A stretch of DNA of 64,000 nt from Plantactinospora mayteni (lineage in GTDB: Bacteria > Actinomycetota > Actinomycetes > Mycobacteriales > Micromonosporaceae). Under the pieces are notes generated by a model. It made no database searches. It saw only the letters and a program-made list of their open reading frames with translations, and was not told the DNA's origin. The stretch is taken from NCBI RefSeq assembly GCF_016862935.1, contig NZ_BONX01000009.1:186001-250000 (forward strand), written 5' to 3'. The position numbers and the translations under genes were made by a program. Below, piece by piece: positions 32,961 to 42,245 of this stretch (position 1 is the stretch's first letter; each line of letters starts with the position of its first letter).

Positions 32961-33614
32961 CGAGCAATAGATTCCTGCCGGCAGCCCGGCCGCCCTGGCC
33001 GCGCGCAGGATCTCGTCCAGCGCCTGGCGGAAGGCCGGATCGCGGCTGTCCGAATCCGGACCCAGGCCCAGCGAGATCGCGAGGTCGACGGGGCCGACGA
33101 ACACGCCGTCGAGTCCCGGCACACCGCAGATCGCGTCGAGGTGATCCAGAGCCGCACGGTTCTCGATCTGCACCATCGCGATGGTCTGCTCGTTGGCGAC
33201 ACGCAGGTAGTCCGGCGCGGCCACATCGAAGGCGAGCCCTGCCCAGGCGCTGCCGAAGCTGCGCTGCCCGACCGGCGGGAACTTCGCCGCCGCCACGAAC
33301 GCCTCCGCCTCGGCGCGAGTGTTGACCATCGGGCCGATCACGCCCCACGCACCCGCGTCCAGGGCGCGTTTGACGTTCTCCACACCCGGGCTCGCCAGCC
33401 GTACCAGCGGTGCCGGGCCGCGGGCGTCGGCGATCGTCGCCACCATCCGGGTCATCGTCTCCGCACCCACCGGGGCGTGCTCGACGTCGACAACCAGCCA
33501 GTCCGCCGGCATCCGTGCCATCAGCCGGGCGGATTCCACGCTGGGCAACGCCAACCACACTCCGCGGACCGGCTCGCCCCGCCGCATCCGATCCTTCAAC
33601 GTGTTCCCCCGCAT
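32856..33614 (-). CDS. HpcH/HpaI-family aldolase (2-keto-3-deoxy acid type)
   Basis: 252 residues from the ATG at 33614. The fold's conserved pieces are present: GVWLALPS, WLVVDVEHAP, VRLASPGVENVKRALDAGA, GPMVNTRAEAEAFV, the MVQIENRAALDHLD strand with the metal-binding Glu, and DGVFVGPVDLAISLG with the metal-binding Asp. Members cleave 2-keto-3-deoxy sugar acids or 4-hydroxy-2-ketoheptanedioate to pyruvate or a pyruvate derivative and an aldehyde, with a divalent metal. The 3' end overlaps the monooxygenase gene by 105 bases. Confidence 0.92.
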   Translation of the reverse strand: MRGNTLKDRMRRGEPVRGVWLALPSVESARLMARMPADWLVVDVEHAPVGAETMTRMVATIADARGPAPLVRLASPGVENVKRALDAGAWGVIGPMVNTRAEAEAFVAAAKFPPVGQRSFGSAWAGLAFDVAAPDYLRVANEQTIAMVQIENRAALDHLDAICGVPGLDGVFVGPVDLAISLGLGPDSDSRDPAFRQALDEILRAARAAGLPAGIYCSSPEAAAERLEQGFVMVNVATDVAVLSQGVRDRLA

Positions 33615-33817
33615 CCGCCCGAGCCTATACCCGGGTCGGCGGTCACCGGCGGGTCGATCGTGGTGCCTGCCCCGACGGGCCCAACCGACCACGCCGACGG
33701 ACCGGGTCAAGGCCGGCCCGCTCCGAAAATACTTGCCTAGGGGTCTGTGCTCGTTGACACTATCCTTCATCGATCGACTGCGACCTGCCTGATCGCCCGA
33801 TCCACCGTGGAGTCTCT

Positions 33818-36409
33818 GTGTCTGGTTGTCGACGTCTGTTTGGACCCTGGTCACGGGTTGCCGGCGAGGCTCTGGCCGCGGCGTTGCTGACCATCGCCTG
33901 TTGCTGGCTGGTACTGACAATTCTGGGCGGCGGTGCGGCCGACGCCGGCCCGATCGGCGCCTTCCTCGCCCGTGACCTGCCCGGACTCGCTGCGGCGGTT
34001 GCCGCGAGTACCGGAGCGCCGGTCGACTGGACCCTGGCCGGATCCGGCGGTCGGCTGTATCCGGTCTCGATGCTGCTGTCGGGTTCAACCCTGTCCCTGC
34101 TGGCGGTCGGCCCGGCTGCGGGCGTCACGCTGCTCGCCTGGCGGGTCCGCCGCCGCGCCTACGGCCACCCGGTCCAGGCTGCCGGCGTTGCCGTCGGGTA
34201 CGCCGCACTGATCGCCGCTTTCGCCGCCATCGGCGCCGGGGTGGGCAGCGATCCGCTGGTACGGCTGGCCGCGCCGGCCGGGCTCGCCGGGCTCGCCGCG
34301 CTGGCCTGGGCCGGCACCGCGTTGCTGCTCAGCGCTGCGGCACCGAACCGGCCCTGGCGCCGGGTCGGTCGGGCCCGCGTGGCCGTGTTCGCAGCCGTGC
34401 TGCTGCTGATCCCGACCGTGGTCCCGCCGTCGGCGCAGGCGCAGCCGGTGACCACGGACCGGGTGGTGCCGTTCGGCGCCGATGCCTCGCCGCCACCCGT
34501 CGGGTACCGGCGCTCCGGGGTCGCGGCGGCGCTCTCCCGGCTCCGCGCCGAGCAGGGCTCCGATCCGGTCGTCTCGTACGAGCCCTGGCGGGGCACCCCG
34601 TCGATGGTGAGCCTGCGCAGCCGGGTCGACGGCGACGTGACCGGGTGGTTGCGCCGTAACTCCGGCCTGTTCGGTGTCCCCGACGCGGCTGCCCAACTCC
34701 GCCCACTGCGCGAGGAGCGGGAGCCGACCGGCGAGCGGCACCTCTGGTATGAGCAGTACGTCGACGGGGTGCCCGTGTTCGGCTCACGCGTCGGCGTGCA
34801 CCTGGACACCACCGGTCGCTACGTGGAGTTCTTGACCAACGCGCTGGAGCCGGCGCTGGCGGTCACCGGCGCCCCGGCCAGCGTCCCGGCAGCGACCGCC
34901 ATCGGCACCGCCGCCAAGGCGCTGCCGCAGGGCCGGCTGGTCGAGCCGGCGAAGCGCTACCTGCTGCCGGCCGGCGCCGACCCGGGCCGCAGCACGCCGA
35001 CCGTACTGGCCTGGCACGTCTGGCTCACCGACGACAAAGGACTGTCCACGTCGTACTTCGTCGACGCGACCTCCGGCCGGCTCGTCTACGCCCTGCCCCG
35101 GACCGCACACGCGAAGAAACGTTCCATCTACGACCTGAACAAGCTCAGCGAGGACAAGATCCCGGCGTTTCCCGTACGCACCGAGGGCGAGGGCCGGTCC
35201 GGGATCGCCGACGTCGACGAGGCGTACGACAATCTCGGCCACACGTACGACTACTACCACGACACCTTCGGCCGGGACAGCTTCGACGGGAACGGTGCCA
35301 CGCTGCGCACACTGGTCCGGGTGCGACAGAACGTCAACGAGCCGATGCGCAACGCGATGTTCGTGCCGGGCGGCATCGACACGATGATCTTCGGCGAGGA
35401 GATGACGAAGCTGGACGTGGTGGCGCACGAACTCACCCACGGGGTGACCTTCCACAGCGCCGACCTCTGGTACATGTACCAGTCCGGCGCGCTCAACGAG
35501 AGCTTTTCCGACATCTTCGGCGAGGCGATCGAGCACTTCGCCACGGGCAGGAACGACTGGTTGATCGGCGCCAGCATCCCGGGCGGTGCACTGCGCAGCA
35601 TGGCCGACCCGCCGCAGTACGGCGACCCGGGCCACTACACCGACTTCGAGCGGAGCTGTCTCGACCTGGGTGGCGTGCACACCAACAGCGGCATCCAGAA
35701 CAAGGCCTTCTACCTGCTGGCCAAGAGCATCGGCATCGAGAAGGCGGCGAAGCTCGCGTACCGCACGTTGACCACGTACCTGGCGCCGAGGGCCCGGTTC
35801 ACCGACTCCCGGGTCGGCTTCATCGAGTCGGCGAACAAGCTGTTCGGCAAGGGCTCGAAGGAGGCGACGGAGGCGGCGGCGGCATGGACCGCGGTCGGTG
35901 TGGACGGCGTCTACGAGCAGCCCCGACAGGACTGTCTGTGCATCGCCGACACGTCACTGACCGGCGCCGGTCCGGAGGGGATGGATCCGCAGGGACCGAA
36001 CGTGGACGCGGTGCTCGGCGCGCTGCTGCACGTGCGGGACCTGTTCAGTGACGCGCGTACGCCCGCGCTGCGGCACTACGAGGTCGTCTACGCGCACGGC
36101 GGCGACCGCGCGATCGAGCTGATGACCGCTGACGACGGCCTCCGGCGTCGCACCGCGCACGCGCTCCAGACGCTGCAACCGGTGCTGCGTACCGTCGGGA
36201 CGTCCGAGGGGGACACCACGCCGGTTACCGCGGCCATGCTCTCCGAACTGGAGACGCTGCTGCGCGACTACGCCGCGGCGGACCGGACGGCAGGCGGCGG
36301 CGGGCTGGCCAGCACCATCGAGAGCGAACTGGCCAAGGCGAACATCCAGCAGCTCGCCGGGCAACCCGCCAACCAGGCGCTCGCGTTGCTCGACGAGCGG
36401 GTCGGCTGA
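33818..36409 (+). CDS. M4 (thermolysin) metallopeptidase with multi-pass membrane N-terminus
   Basis: 863 residues, GTG start. The first 210 residues form about five or six membrane helices with basic loops, not a simple signal peptide. A propeptide region follows (FTP/PepSY-like, about 215-440). The catalytic domain has VAHELTHGVTF (zinc His pair and Glu, about residue 537), ALNESFSDIFGE (third zinc ligand, about 559) and GGVHTNSGIQNKAF (transition-state His, about 620). Thermolysins are secreted; here the enzyme seems fused to a membrane domain, with the protease domain predicted outside. The C-terminal 170 residues are not recognised. The S8 peptidase gene follows 79 bases downstream on the same strand. 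Confidence 0.88.
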   Translation: MSGCRRLFGPWSRVAGEALAAALLTIACCWLVLTILGGGAADAGPIGAFLARDLPGLAAAVAASTGAPVDWTLAGSGGRLYPVSMLLSGSTLSLLAVGPAAGVTLLAWRVRRRAYGHPVQAAGVAVGYAALIAAFAAIGAGVGSDPLVRLAAPAGLAGLAALAWAGTALLLSAAAPNRPWRRVGRARVAVFAAVLLLIPTVVPPSAQAQPVTTDRVVPFGADASPPPVGYRRSGVAAALSRLRAEQGSDPVVSYEPWRGTPSMVSLRSRVDGDVTGWLRRNSGLFGVPDAAAQLRPLREEREPTGERHLWYEQYVDGVPVFGSRVGVHLDTTGRYVEFLTNALEPALAVTGAPASVPAATAIGTAAKALPQGRLVEPAKRYLLPAGADPGRSTPTVLAWHVWLTDDKGLSTSYFVDATSGRLVYALPRTAHAKKRSIYDLNKLSEDKIPAFPVRTEGEGRSGIADVDEAYDNLGHTYDYYHDTFGRDSFDGNGATLRTLVRVRQNVNEPMRNAMFVPGGIDTMIFGEEMTKLDVVAHELTHGVTFHSADLWYMYQSGALNESFSDIFGEAIEHFATGRNDWLIGASIPGGALRSMADPPQYGDPGHYTDFERSCLDLGGVHTNSGIQNKAFYLLAKSIGIEKAAKLAYRTLTTYLAPRARFTDSRVGFIESANKLFGKGSKEATEAAAAWTAVGVDGVYEQPRQDCLCIADTSLTGAGPEGMDPQGPNVDAVLGALLHVRDLFSDARTPALRHYEVVYAHGGDRAIELMTADDGLRRRTAHALQTLQPVLRTVGTSEGDTTPVTAAMLSELETLLRDYAAADRTAGGGGLASTIESELAKANIQQLAGQPANQALALLDERVG

Positions 36410-36488
36410 CCCGGTTCCGGCCTCCTGCCGACGGTGGCGGGCGTGAGCGCGCCCGCCACCGCCTCCCTTCCACCGTGACGAGGTCTCC

Positions 36489-39400
36489 ATGCCCAGCCCG
36501 CTTTCCCGGCGACTTGCGTCCGTGCTCACCGCGCTGCTCGCCGCCACCCTGCTGCCCACGCCGACACCGGCCGGGGCGGCGCCGCCCGGTGCCGCCCCGG
36601 CCGACCGCCTCCAGCCCGCGGCCCGACAGGCGCTCACCGGCGGCCGGACCGCCGACCTGATCGTGGAGTTCACCGAGCGGGCCGACCTGAGCGCGGCCCG
36701 TGGCCTGCGCAGCCACGGCCAGCGCACCGGGTACGGCCGGAGCGCCCTGGCCGCCGTCGCCGAACGCAGCCAACGTGACGTTCGCGACCTGCTCACCGCC
36801 CGGAAGGTCCGCCACCAGCCGCTCTGGATCGTCAACGCCGTGCACGTCACGGGCGCCGACGCGAAGCTCGCGGCGGAGCTGGCCCGCCGGCCGGAGGTGC
36901 GGACCGTCCGTACCGCCCGTACCTTCGCCGCGCCGAAGCCGACCCCGACCCGGACCGCCGCCGCGGCGGCCGGGGTCGAGTGGAACATCGAGCGAATCCG
37001 CGCCAACCGGGTCTGGTCCGAGTACGACATCCGCGGCGAGGGCATCGTGGTCGCCAACATCGACACCGGGGTGCAGTACGACCACCCGGCGTTGGTCCGG
37101 CAGTACCGGGGCAACCTCGGCGACGGCCGGATGGACCACCGCTTCAACTGGTACGACCCGTACGGGGATTGCAGTGGCGAGCCGTGTGACACGAGCGGCC
37201 ACGGCACCCACACGATGGGCGCGATGGTCGGTGACGACGGTGAGGGCAACCAGGTCGGCGTGGCCCCCGGGGCCCGATGGGTGGCGGCCCGGGGCTGCTT
37301 CGCCGACGGCTGTAGGGAGCTTGCCCTGCTGCTGGCCGGCGAGTGGGTGATGGCACCGTTCGACGACACGCTCCAGTTCCGTCCGGACCTGGCCCCGCAC
37401 ATCGTCAACAACTCGTGGGGCTCGGACGTCGGTGGGGACCCGTTCTTCCAGGACGTCGTGCGGCGGTGGACCGAGGTCGGGATCATGCCGGTGTTCGCCG
37501 CCGGCAACGCCGGCCCCGACTGCGGCAGCGCGGGCTCGCCGGGGGACTACCCGCTCTCGTTCGCGGTCGCCGCGTTCGGGAGCGACAACGCCATTGCCGA
37601 CTTCTCCAGCCGGGGAGCGGCCGGCGCGGCCGAGGTCAAGCCGGACATCGCCGCTCCGGGGGTGGCGATCCGCTCCACCGTGCCGGGCAGCCGGTTCTCG
37701 TCGTACGACGGCACCTCGATGGCCGCCCCGCACGTGGCCGGCTCGGTGGCCCTGCTCTGGTCGGCCGCGCCGGAGCTGATCGGCGACGTCGCCGCCACCC
37801 GCGCGCTGCTGGCCGGCGCCGCGATCGAGACGGCCGACCTGAGCTGCGGCGGCACCGCCGCCGACAACCCGGTGTGGGGCGAGGGCCGGCTGGACGCGTA
37901 CGCCGCGGTGACGGCGGCGCCCCGCGGACCCCGCGGAACGCTGACCGGCGTGGTCCGGTCGACGGCCGGGCAGCCGGTGTCTGATGCGCTGGTGCGGATC
38001 ACCGGCGGCAACCGCACGGAACGGGTCACCCGCACCGACGCGACCGGCCGCTACACGGTGACCGCGCCGCCCGACGACTACCGGCTGACCGTGGCGGCGT
38101 TCGGCTTCACCGAGGGAGGTACGTCGATTCGGATCACCGCGGACGCGACCACCACCGGTGACCTGACGGTCAACGCCCTGCCCCGGCACACGATCCGTGG
38201 CGTCGTCCGCGATCCGGGTGGCACCGGCGCCCCGGGTATCGCGGTCCGGCTGCTGGCCACGCCGCTGCCCACCATCCCCACCGGAGACGACGGCAGCTAC
38301 CGGATCGACGACGTGCCGGTCGGGTCGTACCGCCTCACCTTCGGGTCCGGCCGCTGCCTCACCGCCGGCAGCCGGTGGGTGACGGTGGACGGCGACGAGA
38401 CGGTCGACCTCGAACCGCCGGCCGAGGTGGACGCTCAGGGCTACCAGTGCAACGGTACGGACGCCGGCTACGTGGCCGGTACCGATGTGCTGCCGCTCAC
38501 CGGCGACGACGAGTCGCTGCGGGTCACGCTGCCGTTCACGATGCCGTTCTACGGGCGTTACCAGAGCAGCGCGTGGATCGCGACGAACGGCTTCCTCTCC
38601 TTTGACAGGGCGGCCGACAACTCCATCAACCGCGAGGTGCCCAACCCGTCCATCCCGAACGCCGCGATCTTCGGGTTCTGGGACGACCTGGTCGTCGACG
38701 CCCAGGCCAGCGTCCGTACCGCGAGTTTCGGCAGCGCGCCGGACCGGCGGTTCGTGGTGGAGTGGCGCAACGTGACGTTCTACGACGAGCCGGAGCGAGT
38801 GAGCTTCTCGATCGAGATGTTCGAGTCTGGCGACGTCGTCGTGCACTACGGGGACCTGTCGGCCGGCGCGTTGGCCCGGGGCGCGGGCGCCTCGGTCGGG
38901 GTGGAGAACCAGGCTGGCACGGTCGGCCTGGAGTACTCCCGCGACGTGGCGGCACTCCGGCCGCACACGGCGATCGCCTTCCGGGCCGCCGGGGCGATCC
39001 ACGGCACGGTGACCAAGCCGGACGGCTCGCCAGCCGATGGTGCACTGGTGTCGGCGACGACCGGCGACTCGGCGGCGGTCACCACGACCACTGCCACCGA
39101 CGGCATCTACCTGCTGCATCTGCCGCTCGGCACCTATCAGGTGGAGGTAACGCTCGCCACGTTCGGCGTGCACCGCTCCACGGTGGCACTGGACACCAGC
39201 GGCGCCCGGGTGGTGCACGACGTCCGGTTGGCGCTCAACGAGCGGGTGGTCAGTGGCGTGATCCGCGATTCACTCGGCGCGCCGGTGCGCGGCGCCCGGG
39301 TACGCCTGCAGCATCCGCGGTTCACCACGCCAGCGGTGACCACCGGGGGTGACGGGGCGTACCGGTTCGAGAAGGTGCCGGAGAACGACACCGCGACGTA

Positions 39401-40346
39401 CGTCTACGCCAGCGTCGACGGCTGTCAGCGCGACGGCCGACTGTACCTGCCGGAGATCATCGGCGGGGACGTCGTCGGTGATGTCACGGTCGTCGCGCCC
39501 ACGGGTGTGGTGGACGGCGCGGACAGCTACGGCTACCAGTGTCTGCTGGGCGGGGTGGAGCAGAGCTTTGCCACCACCCCGGTGGCGGTCGACACGGCGG
39601 CCGGCCCGACCGCCGTCGCCCTGCCCTTCCCGTTCCGGTTGTACGACGAGTCGTACTCCACCGCGTACGTCTCCGCGTACGGATACCTGACGTTTCTGCC
39701 CGCCACCTACCAGAGCGGCTCGAACTCGACCCTGCCGACGACTGTGTCGCACCAGCCCGACGCGGCGGTCTACGGCTTCTGGGACGGCCTCACCCTGGAC
39801 GCGACCTCGCGGGTCAGCTTCGGGACGGCCGGCAGCGCCCCGAACCGCCGGGTCATGGTGTCCTGGCAGAACGTGCTGCTGGGCGACGCCGCCCGGGCGA
39901 GTTTCGATATCGTGCTGCACGAGAGCGGACGGATCGACATTCAGCACCGGGCGCTGCCGGACACCCCGGCCGGACGTGGGCGCTCGGCGACGGTGGGAAT
40001 CGAGGATGAGTCCAGCGACCAGGCGCACGAGTACCTGTACATGGACGAGCGTCTGCGGTCCGGGCAGTCGATCCGCTATCTGCCGCCGGGCACCGTCACG
40101 GGGCTGGTGACGGACGCCGTGACGGGCGCGCCGGTGGCCGGGGCGACGTTGGAGTTCCTGCGCCTCGACGACGTGGAGGAGCAGGTCACTACCGACGCGG
40201 CCGGTAGGTACACACTGCGCGCGCCGCTCGGCACGTACGCGGTGAGGGTCCTTCGGACCGGCTGGTTCGGGGCCGACGGTCAGGTCACGCTGGACCTTCC
40301 GTTCGGCACAGTGCACCGGAACTTCGCGCTCGACGCCGTGGGCTGA
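36489..40346 (+). CDS. Secreted S8 (subtilisin-like) peptidase with carboxypeptidase-regulatory and repeated beta domains
   Basis: 1285 residues. Signal peptide (about 1-30, ending AGAAPP) and an inhibitor-I9-like prosegment precede the catalytic domain, with Asp in VANIDTGVQYDHP (about 191), His in SGHGTHTMGAMVGD (about 237), oxyanion Asn in NNSWGSD and Ser in DGTSMAAPHVAGS (about 408). C-terminal to it are carboxypeptidase-regulatory-like beta sandwiches (near 480-560, 565-635, 830-910, 915-980, 1205-1285). Between them sit two similar domains of about 180 residues: one begins YQCNGTD and the other YQCLLGG, and both contain WxxxNGFLSF/AYGYLTF-type strands and FGFWDDL/YGFWDGL. These probably bind other proteins or cell wall. 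It is likely co-expressed with the upstream M4 protease. Confidence 0.9.
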   Translation: MPSPLSRRLASVLTALLAATLLPTPTPAGAAPPGAAPADRLQPAARQALTGGRTADLIVEFTERADLSAARGLRSHGQRTGYGRSALAAVAERSQRDVRDLLTARKVRHQPLWIVNAVHVTGADAKLAAELARRPEVRTVRTARTFAAPKPTPTRTAAAAAGVEWNIERIRANRVWSEYDIRGEGIVVANIDTGVQYDHPALVRQYRGNLGDGRMDHRFNWYDPYGDCSGEPCDTSGHGTHTMGAMVGDDGEGNQVGVAPGARWVAARGCFADGCRELALLLAGEWVMAPFDDTLQFRPDLAPHIVNNSWGSDVGGDPFFQDVVRRWTEVGIMPVFAAGNAGPDCGSAGSPGDYPLSFAVAAFGSDNAIADFSSRGAAGAAEVKPDIAAPGVAIRSTVPGSRFSSYDGTSMAAPHVAGSVALLWSAAPELIGDVAATRALLAGAAIETADLSCGGTAADNPVWGEGRLDAYAAVTAAPRGPRGTLTGVVRSTAGQPVSDALVRITGGNRTERVTRTDATGRYTVTAPPDDYRLTVAAFGFTEGGTSIRITADATTTGDLTVNALPRHTIRGVVRDPGGTGAPGIAVRLLATPLPTIPTGDDGSYRIDDVPVGSYRLTFGSGRCLTAGSRWVTVDGDETVDLEPPAEVDAQGYQCNGTDAGYVAGTDVLPLTGDDESLRVTLPFTMPFYGRYQSSAWIATNGFLSFDRAADNSINREVPNPSIPNAAIFGFWDDLVVDAQASVRTASFGSAPDRRFVVEWRNVTFYDEPERVSFSIEMFESGDVVVHYGDLSAGALARGAGASVGVENQAGTVGLEYSRDVAALRPHTAIAFRAAGAIHGTVTKPDGSPADGALVSATTGDSAAVTTTTATDGIYLLHLPLGTYQVEVTLATFGVHRSTVALDTSGARVVHDVRLALNERVVSGVIRDSLGAPVRGARVRLQHPRFTTPAVTTGGDGAYRFEKVPENDTATYVYASVDGCQRDGRLYLPEIIGGDVVGDVTVVAPTGVVDGADSYGYQCLLGGVEQSFATTPVAVDTAAGPTAVALPFPFRLYDESYSTAYVSAYGYLTFLPATYQSGSNSTLPTTVSHQPDAAVYGFWDGLTLDATSRVSFGTAGSAPNRRVMVSWQNVLLGDAARASFDIVLHESGRIDIQHRALPDTPAGRGRSATVGIEDESSDQAHEYLYMDERLRSGQSIRYLPPGTVTGLVTDAVTGAPVAGATLEFLRLDDVEEQVTTDAAGRYTLRAPLGTYAVRVLRTGWFGADGQVTLDLPFGTVHRNFALDAVG

Positions 40347-40649
40347 TGCCCGATCGGGGATCGGTCAGCGATGAGGTCGTGACGACGAGGCGGCCCCGCC
40401 GTTGACGATGGAATGTCGAGGAACCATTCCTCGGCGGCGGCCAGACGCGCCCACGGGTCGGAAACCTAGGGGCCGCCTGGCGGTGTCAGACGTCCGCCCT
40501 GCCCCCTCCCCCCGAAGGGAGGGGGCAGGGTTGGGTAGGGCAGGGGTCGTGTGAGTCTCACGCGTGACACCGGGGCGGCCGGCGGCGTGCCAGCGCCTGT
40601 CCGATAGAGGCGAGGGCGGTCACCGGAGCCGATGACCTGCTCACTCCCG
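40347..40649. other. Intergenic region between convergent S8 peptidase and membrane-protein genes
   Basis: No gene is supported. The one clear structure is the 14-base perfect hairpin listed separately, which probably ends transcripts arriving from one or both sides. Confidence 0.6.
40497..40530. terminator. Perfect 14-base-pair hairpin, likely bidirectional terminator
   Basis: CCCTGCCCCCTCCC and GGGAGGGGGCAGGG flank a 6-base loop (CCCGAA). There is no T-run, as is usual in actinobacteria. It lies 150 bases after the S8 gene and 120 bases after the stop of the convergent membrane-protein gene, where a terminator for both would be expected. Confidence 0.75.
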
Positions 40650-41591
40650 CTAGGTGCGGGCCTGGCGGCGGAGGCCGAGGGCGCCGCCGGTTAGCAGGGC
40701 GATGGCCCCGATGACGAGTGTCCAGAACCACGTGACGCCAAGAACCTCGGGCTGATCCCAGGCGCCCAGGGCTCCGAGTGACAGCATGGCGATGATCAGC
40801 GGGATGAGCAGCACCCCGGCCGCGATGGTCGCTCGCGCATCGACGGCAACCCATAGCAGGAAGCCGGCCATCACGACGACGGTGGCCCCCGGTTGCAGGC
40901 CGATCGTCACGTCGTAGTCCGTGGGTAGCAGAAACACCGCGACCGGCACAGTGAGCAGCCAGGCCACAGGCCGCCGCGTGCCCGGCGCCGGCCAGAGAAT
41001 CAACGGCACGATCAACAGCACGGCGAGCGGCAGCGGCCAGAGGGTCGAGTCAGTCATGGCGCCGTCGCGGACGAACTCGATCGGTGGATAGTGGCGCTCA
41101 CCGGTGACGCTGTCTACGCCGACCGAGACGAGGCGCAGAACGACCAGCGCCGCGGCGAGCGCGCCAAGCGTCGCCAGTAGGCCCAGTACGTATCGCCCGC
41201 CGGCTACCGCGACGACCGCCAAGGCGGCGATGACGGTTACCAGTGGATAGATGAGCTCAGGTGGGTATTCCACGCCGTCCGTGACGATGCGGGGAAGGAC
41301 TCTGCCGGTCTCGGCCAGGCTGCCGGCCGTGGCATACACCAGCAGCAGGAGCACCGCCAGGCGCAGCGACCCACGCAGGCCCCGGCTTGTCGAACCCGCG
41401 TCGTGCGTCCTGGCACGGGTTTGCAATCCCCTTAGGACCAGCATTGCCCCCTCCCGCACCGTTGGGCGCCGCTGATCAGGGCCGGCCGCCTCCATGAGCG
41501 TGCCGATCATCTCAGCGCCACGCTCACGCCGGTAGCGCTTCGGGTACGCCAACAGCAGCCGGTACCGCGCCTCGAGTACCTCCTGAGTCAT
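40650..41591 (-). CDS. Multi-pass membrane protein paired with a PadR regulator
   Basis: 313 residues. A cytoplasmic N-terminal helix (LEARYRLLLAYPKRYRRERG, then EMIGTLMEAA) is followed by about seven or eight membrane helices. This N-terminal pattern is common in actinobacterial membrane proteins encoded next to PadR regulators. Function unknown; the usual inference is a membrane component of a stress or export response. It overlaps the PadR gene by ATGA, so it is translated with it. Confidence 0.8.
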   Translation of the reverse strand: MTQEVLEARYRLLLAYPKRYRRERGAEMIGTLMEAAGPDQRRPTVREGAMLVLRGLQTRARTHDAGSTSRGLRGSLRLAVLLLLVYATAGSLAETGRVLPRIVTDGVEYPPELIYPLVTVIAALAVVAVAGGRYVLGLLATLGALAAALVVLRLVSVGVDSVTGERHYPPIEFVRDGAMTDSTLWPLPLAVLLIVPLILWPAPGTRRPVAWLLTVPVAVFLLPTDYDVTIGLQPGATVVVMAGFLLWVAVDARATIAAGVLLIPLIIAMLSLGALGAWDQPEVLGVTWFWTLVIGAIALLTGGALGLRRQART

Positions 41592-41920
41592 GCCGGCCTC
41601 ACCACCCGAACGGCCAGCGCCGGTCGGTCGGTCACGACGCGCGCAGCCTGGATCATCCGATCGGCCTCGGCTCGGAGCACGGCGGTGCCCTCCTCCGTGA
41701 GGTTGTAGTAGCGGCGGGCCCGCCCGTTGACCACCTCCTCCTCGACGACGTGTAGGAGCCCTTCGGTGCTGAGTCGATCGAGCGCCGCGTAGAGGGTGCC
41801 AGCCGCCATGCGTACCCGACCTTCCGACAGTTCCTCGGCGCGCTTGATGATCGCGTATCCGTGGAGTGGGCCGTCCATCAGCGCGGCGAGCGCGAAATAG
41901 CTCTGTTCGCGGATAGTCAT
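41588..41920 (-). CDS. PadR-family transcriptional regulator
   Basis: 110 residues from the ATG at 41920. The winged helix reads SYFALAALMDGPLHGYAIIK, then GRVRMAAGTLYAALDRLSTE, GLL and GRARRYYNLTEEG, the full PadR pattern including the LYxxLxRLxxxGLL helix. It lacks the long C-terminal helix of the larger PadR group but keeps a short one. It is probably an autorepressor of its own operon with the membrane protein downstream. A leaderless promoter lies right at its start. Confidence 0.92.
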   Translation of the reverse strand: MTIREQSYFALAALMDGPLHGYAIIKRAEELSEGRVRMAAGTLYAALDRLSTEGLLHVVEEEVVNGRARRYYNLTEEGTAVLRAEADRMIQAARVVTDRPALAVRVVRPA

Positions 41921-41926
41921 GACGAA

Positions 41927-41955
41927 AGGATATCTAGCTGAACTGAGTATGGCAA
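41927..41955 (-). promoter_or_regulatory. Promoter of the PadR operon, apparently leaderless
   Basis: On the minus strand TTGCCA (41955-41950), a 17-base spacer and TATCCT (41932-41927) are followed after 6 bases by the ATG. Transcription would start on the start codon itself. The spacer also contains AGATATC-type dyad symmetry (near 41930-41937) where PadR could bind. Confidence 0.6.
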
Positions 41956-42245
41956 GGTTGGTGCGATAGAGGGCGGAAACGACCACACATGGCTGACACG
42001 CTCCAAGGCAAGAGTTCCGCACGGCGCGCAAGCGCCGTACAGCAGCGAGATCCCCCGAACGGCCAAACAGAGCGGCTCGACTTCCTCGTCACCCAGATCG
42101 CTGGCACCAGGTGGACCGGCCACGAGGTGAGGGAAATCGAAGGGCCAAGGATCGCGTCGCCCGGCCGGCGGCCCCCACAGCCGCCGGCCGGCCCAACACG
42201 CATACCAGGGCCGGCCCACCACCGGACCGGGCCAGGGCCGGCAGC
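41956..42245. other. Intergenic region between PadR and DivIVA-domain genes
   Basis: No gene is supported on either strand. The region upstream of the PadR promoter carries no other obvious motif. Confidence 0.5.

Noticed and set aside
36225-39218. Open frame of 997 codons antisense to the S8 peptidase
   Set aside because: Shadow of the peptidase reading frame; no domain or sensible composition.
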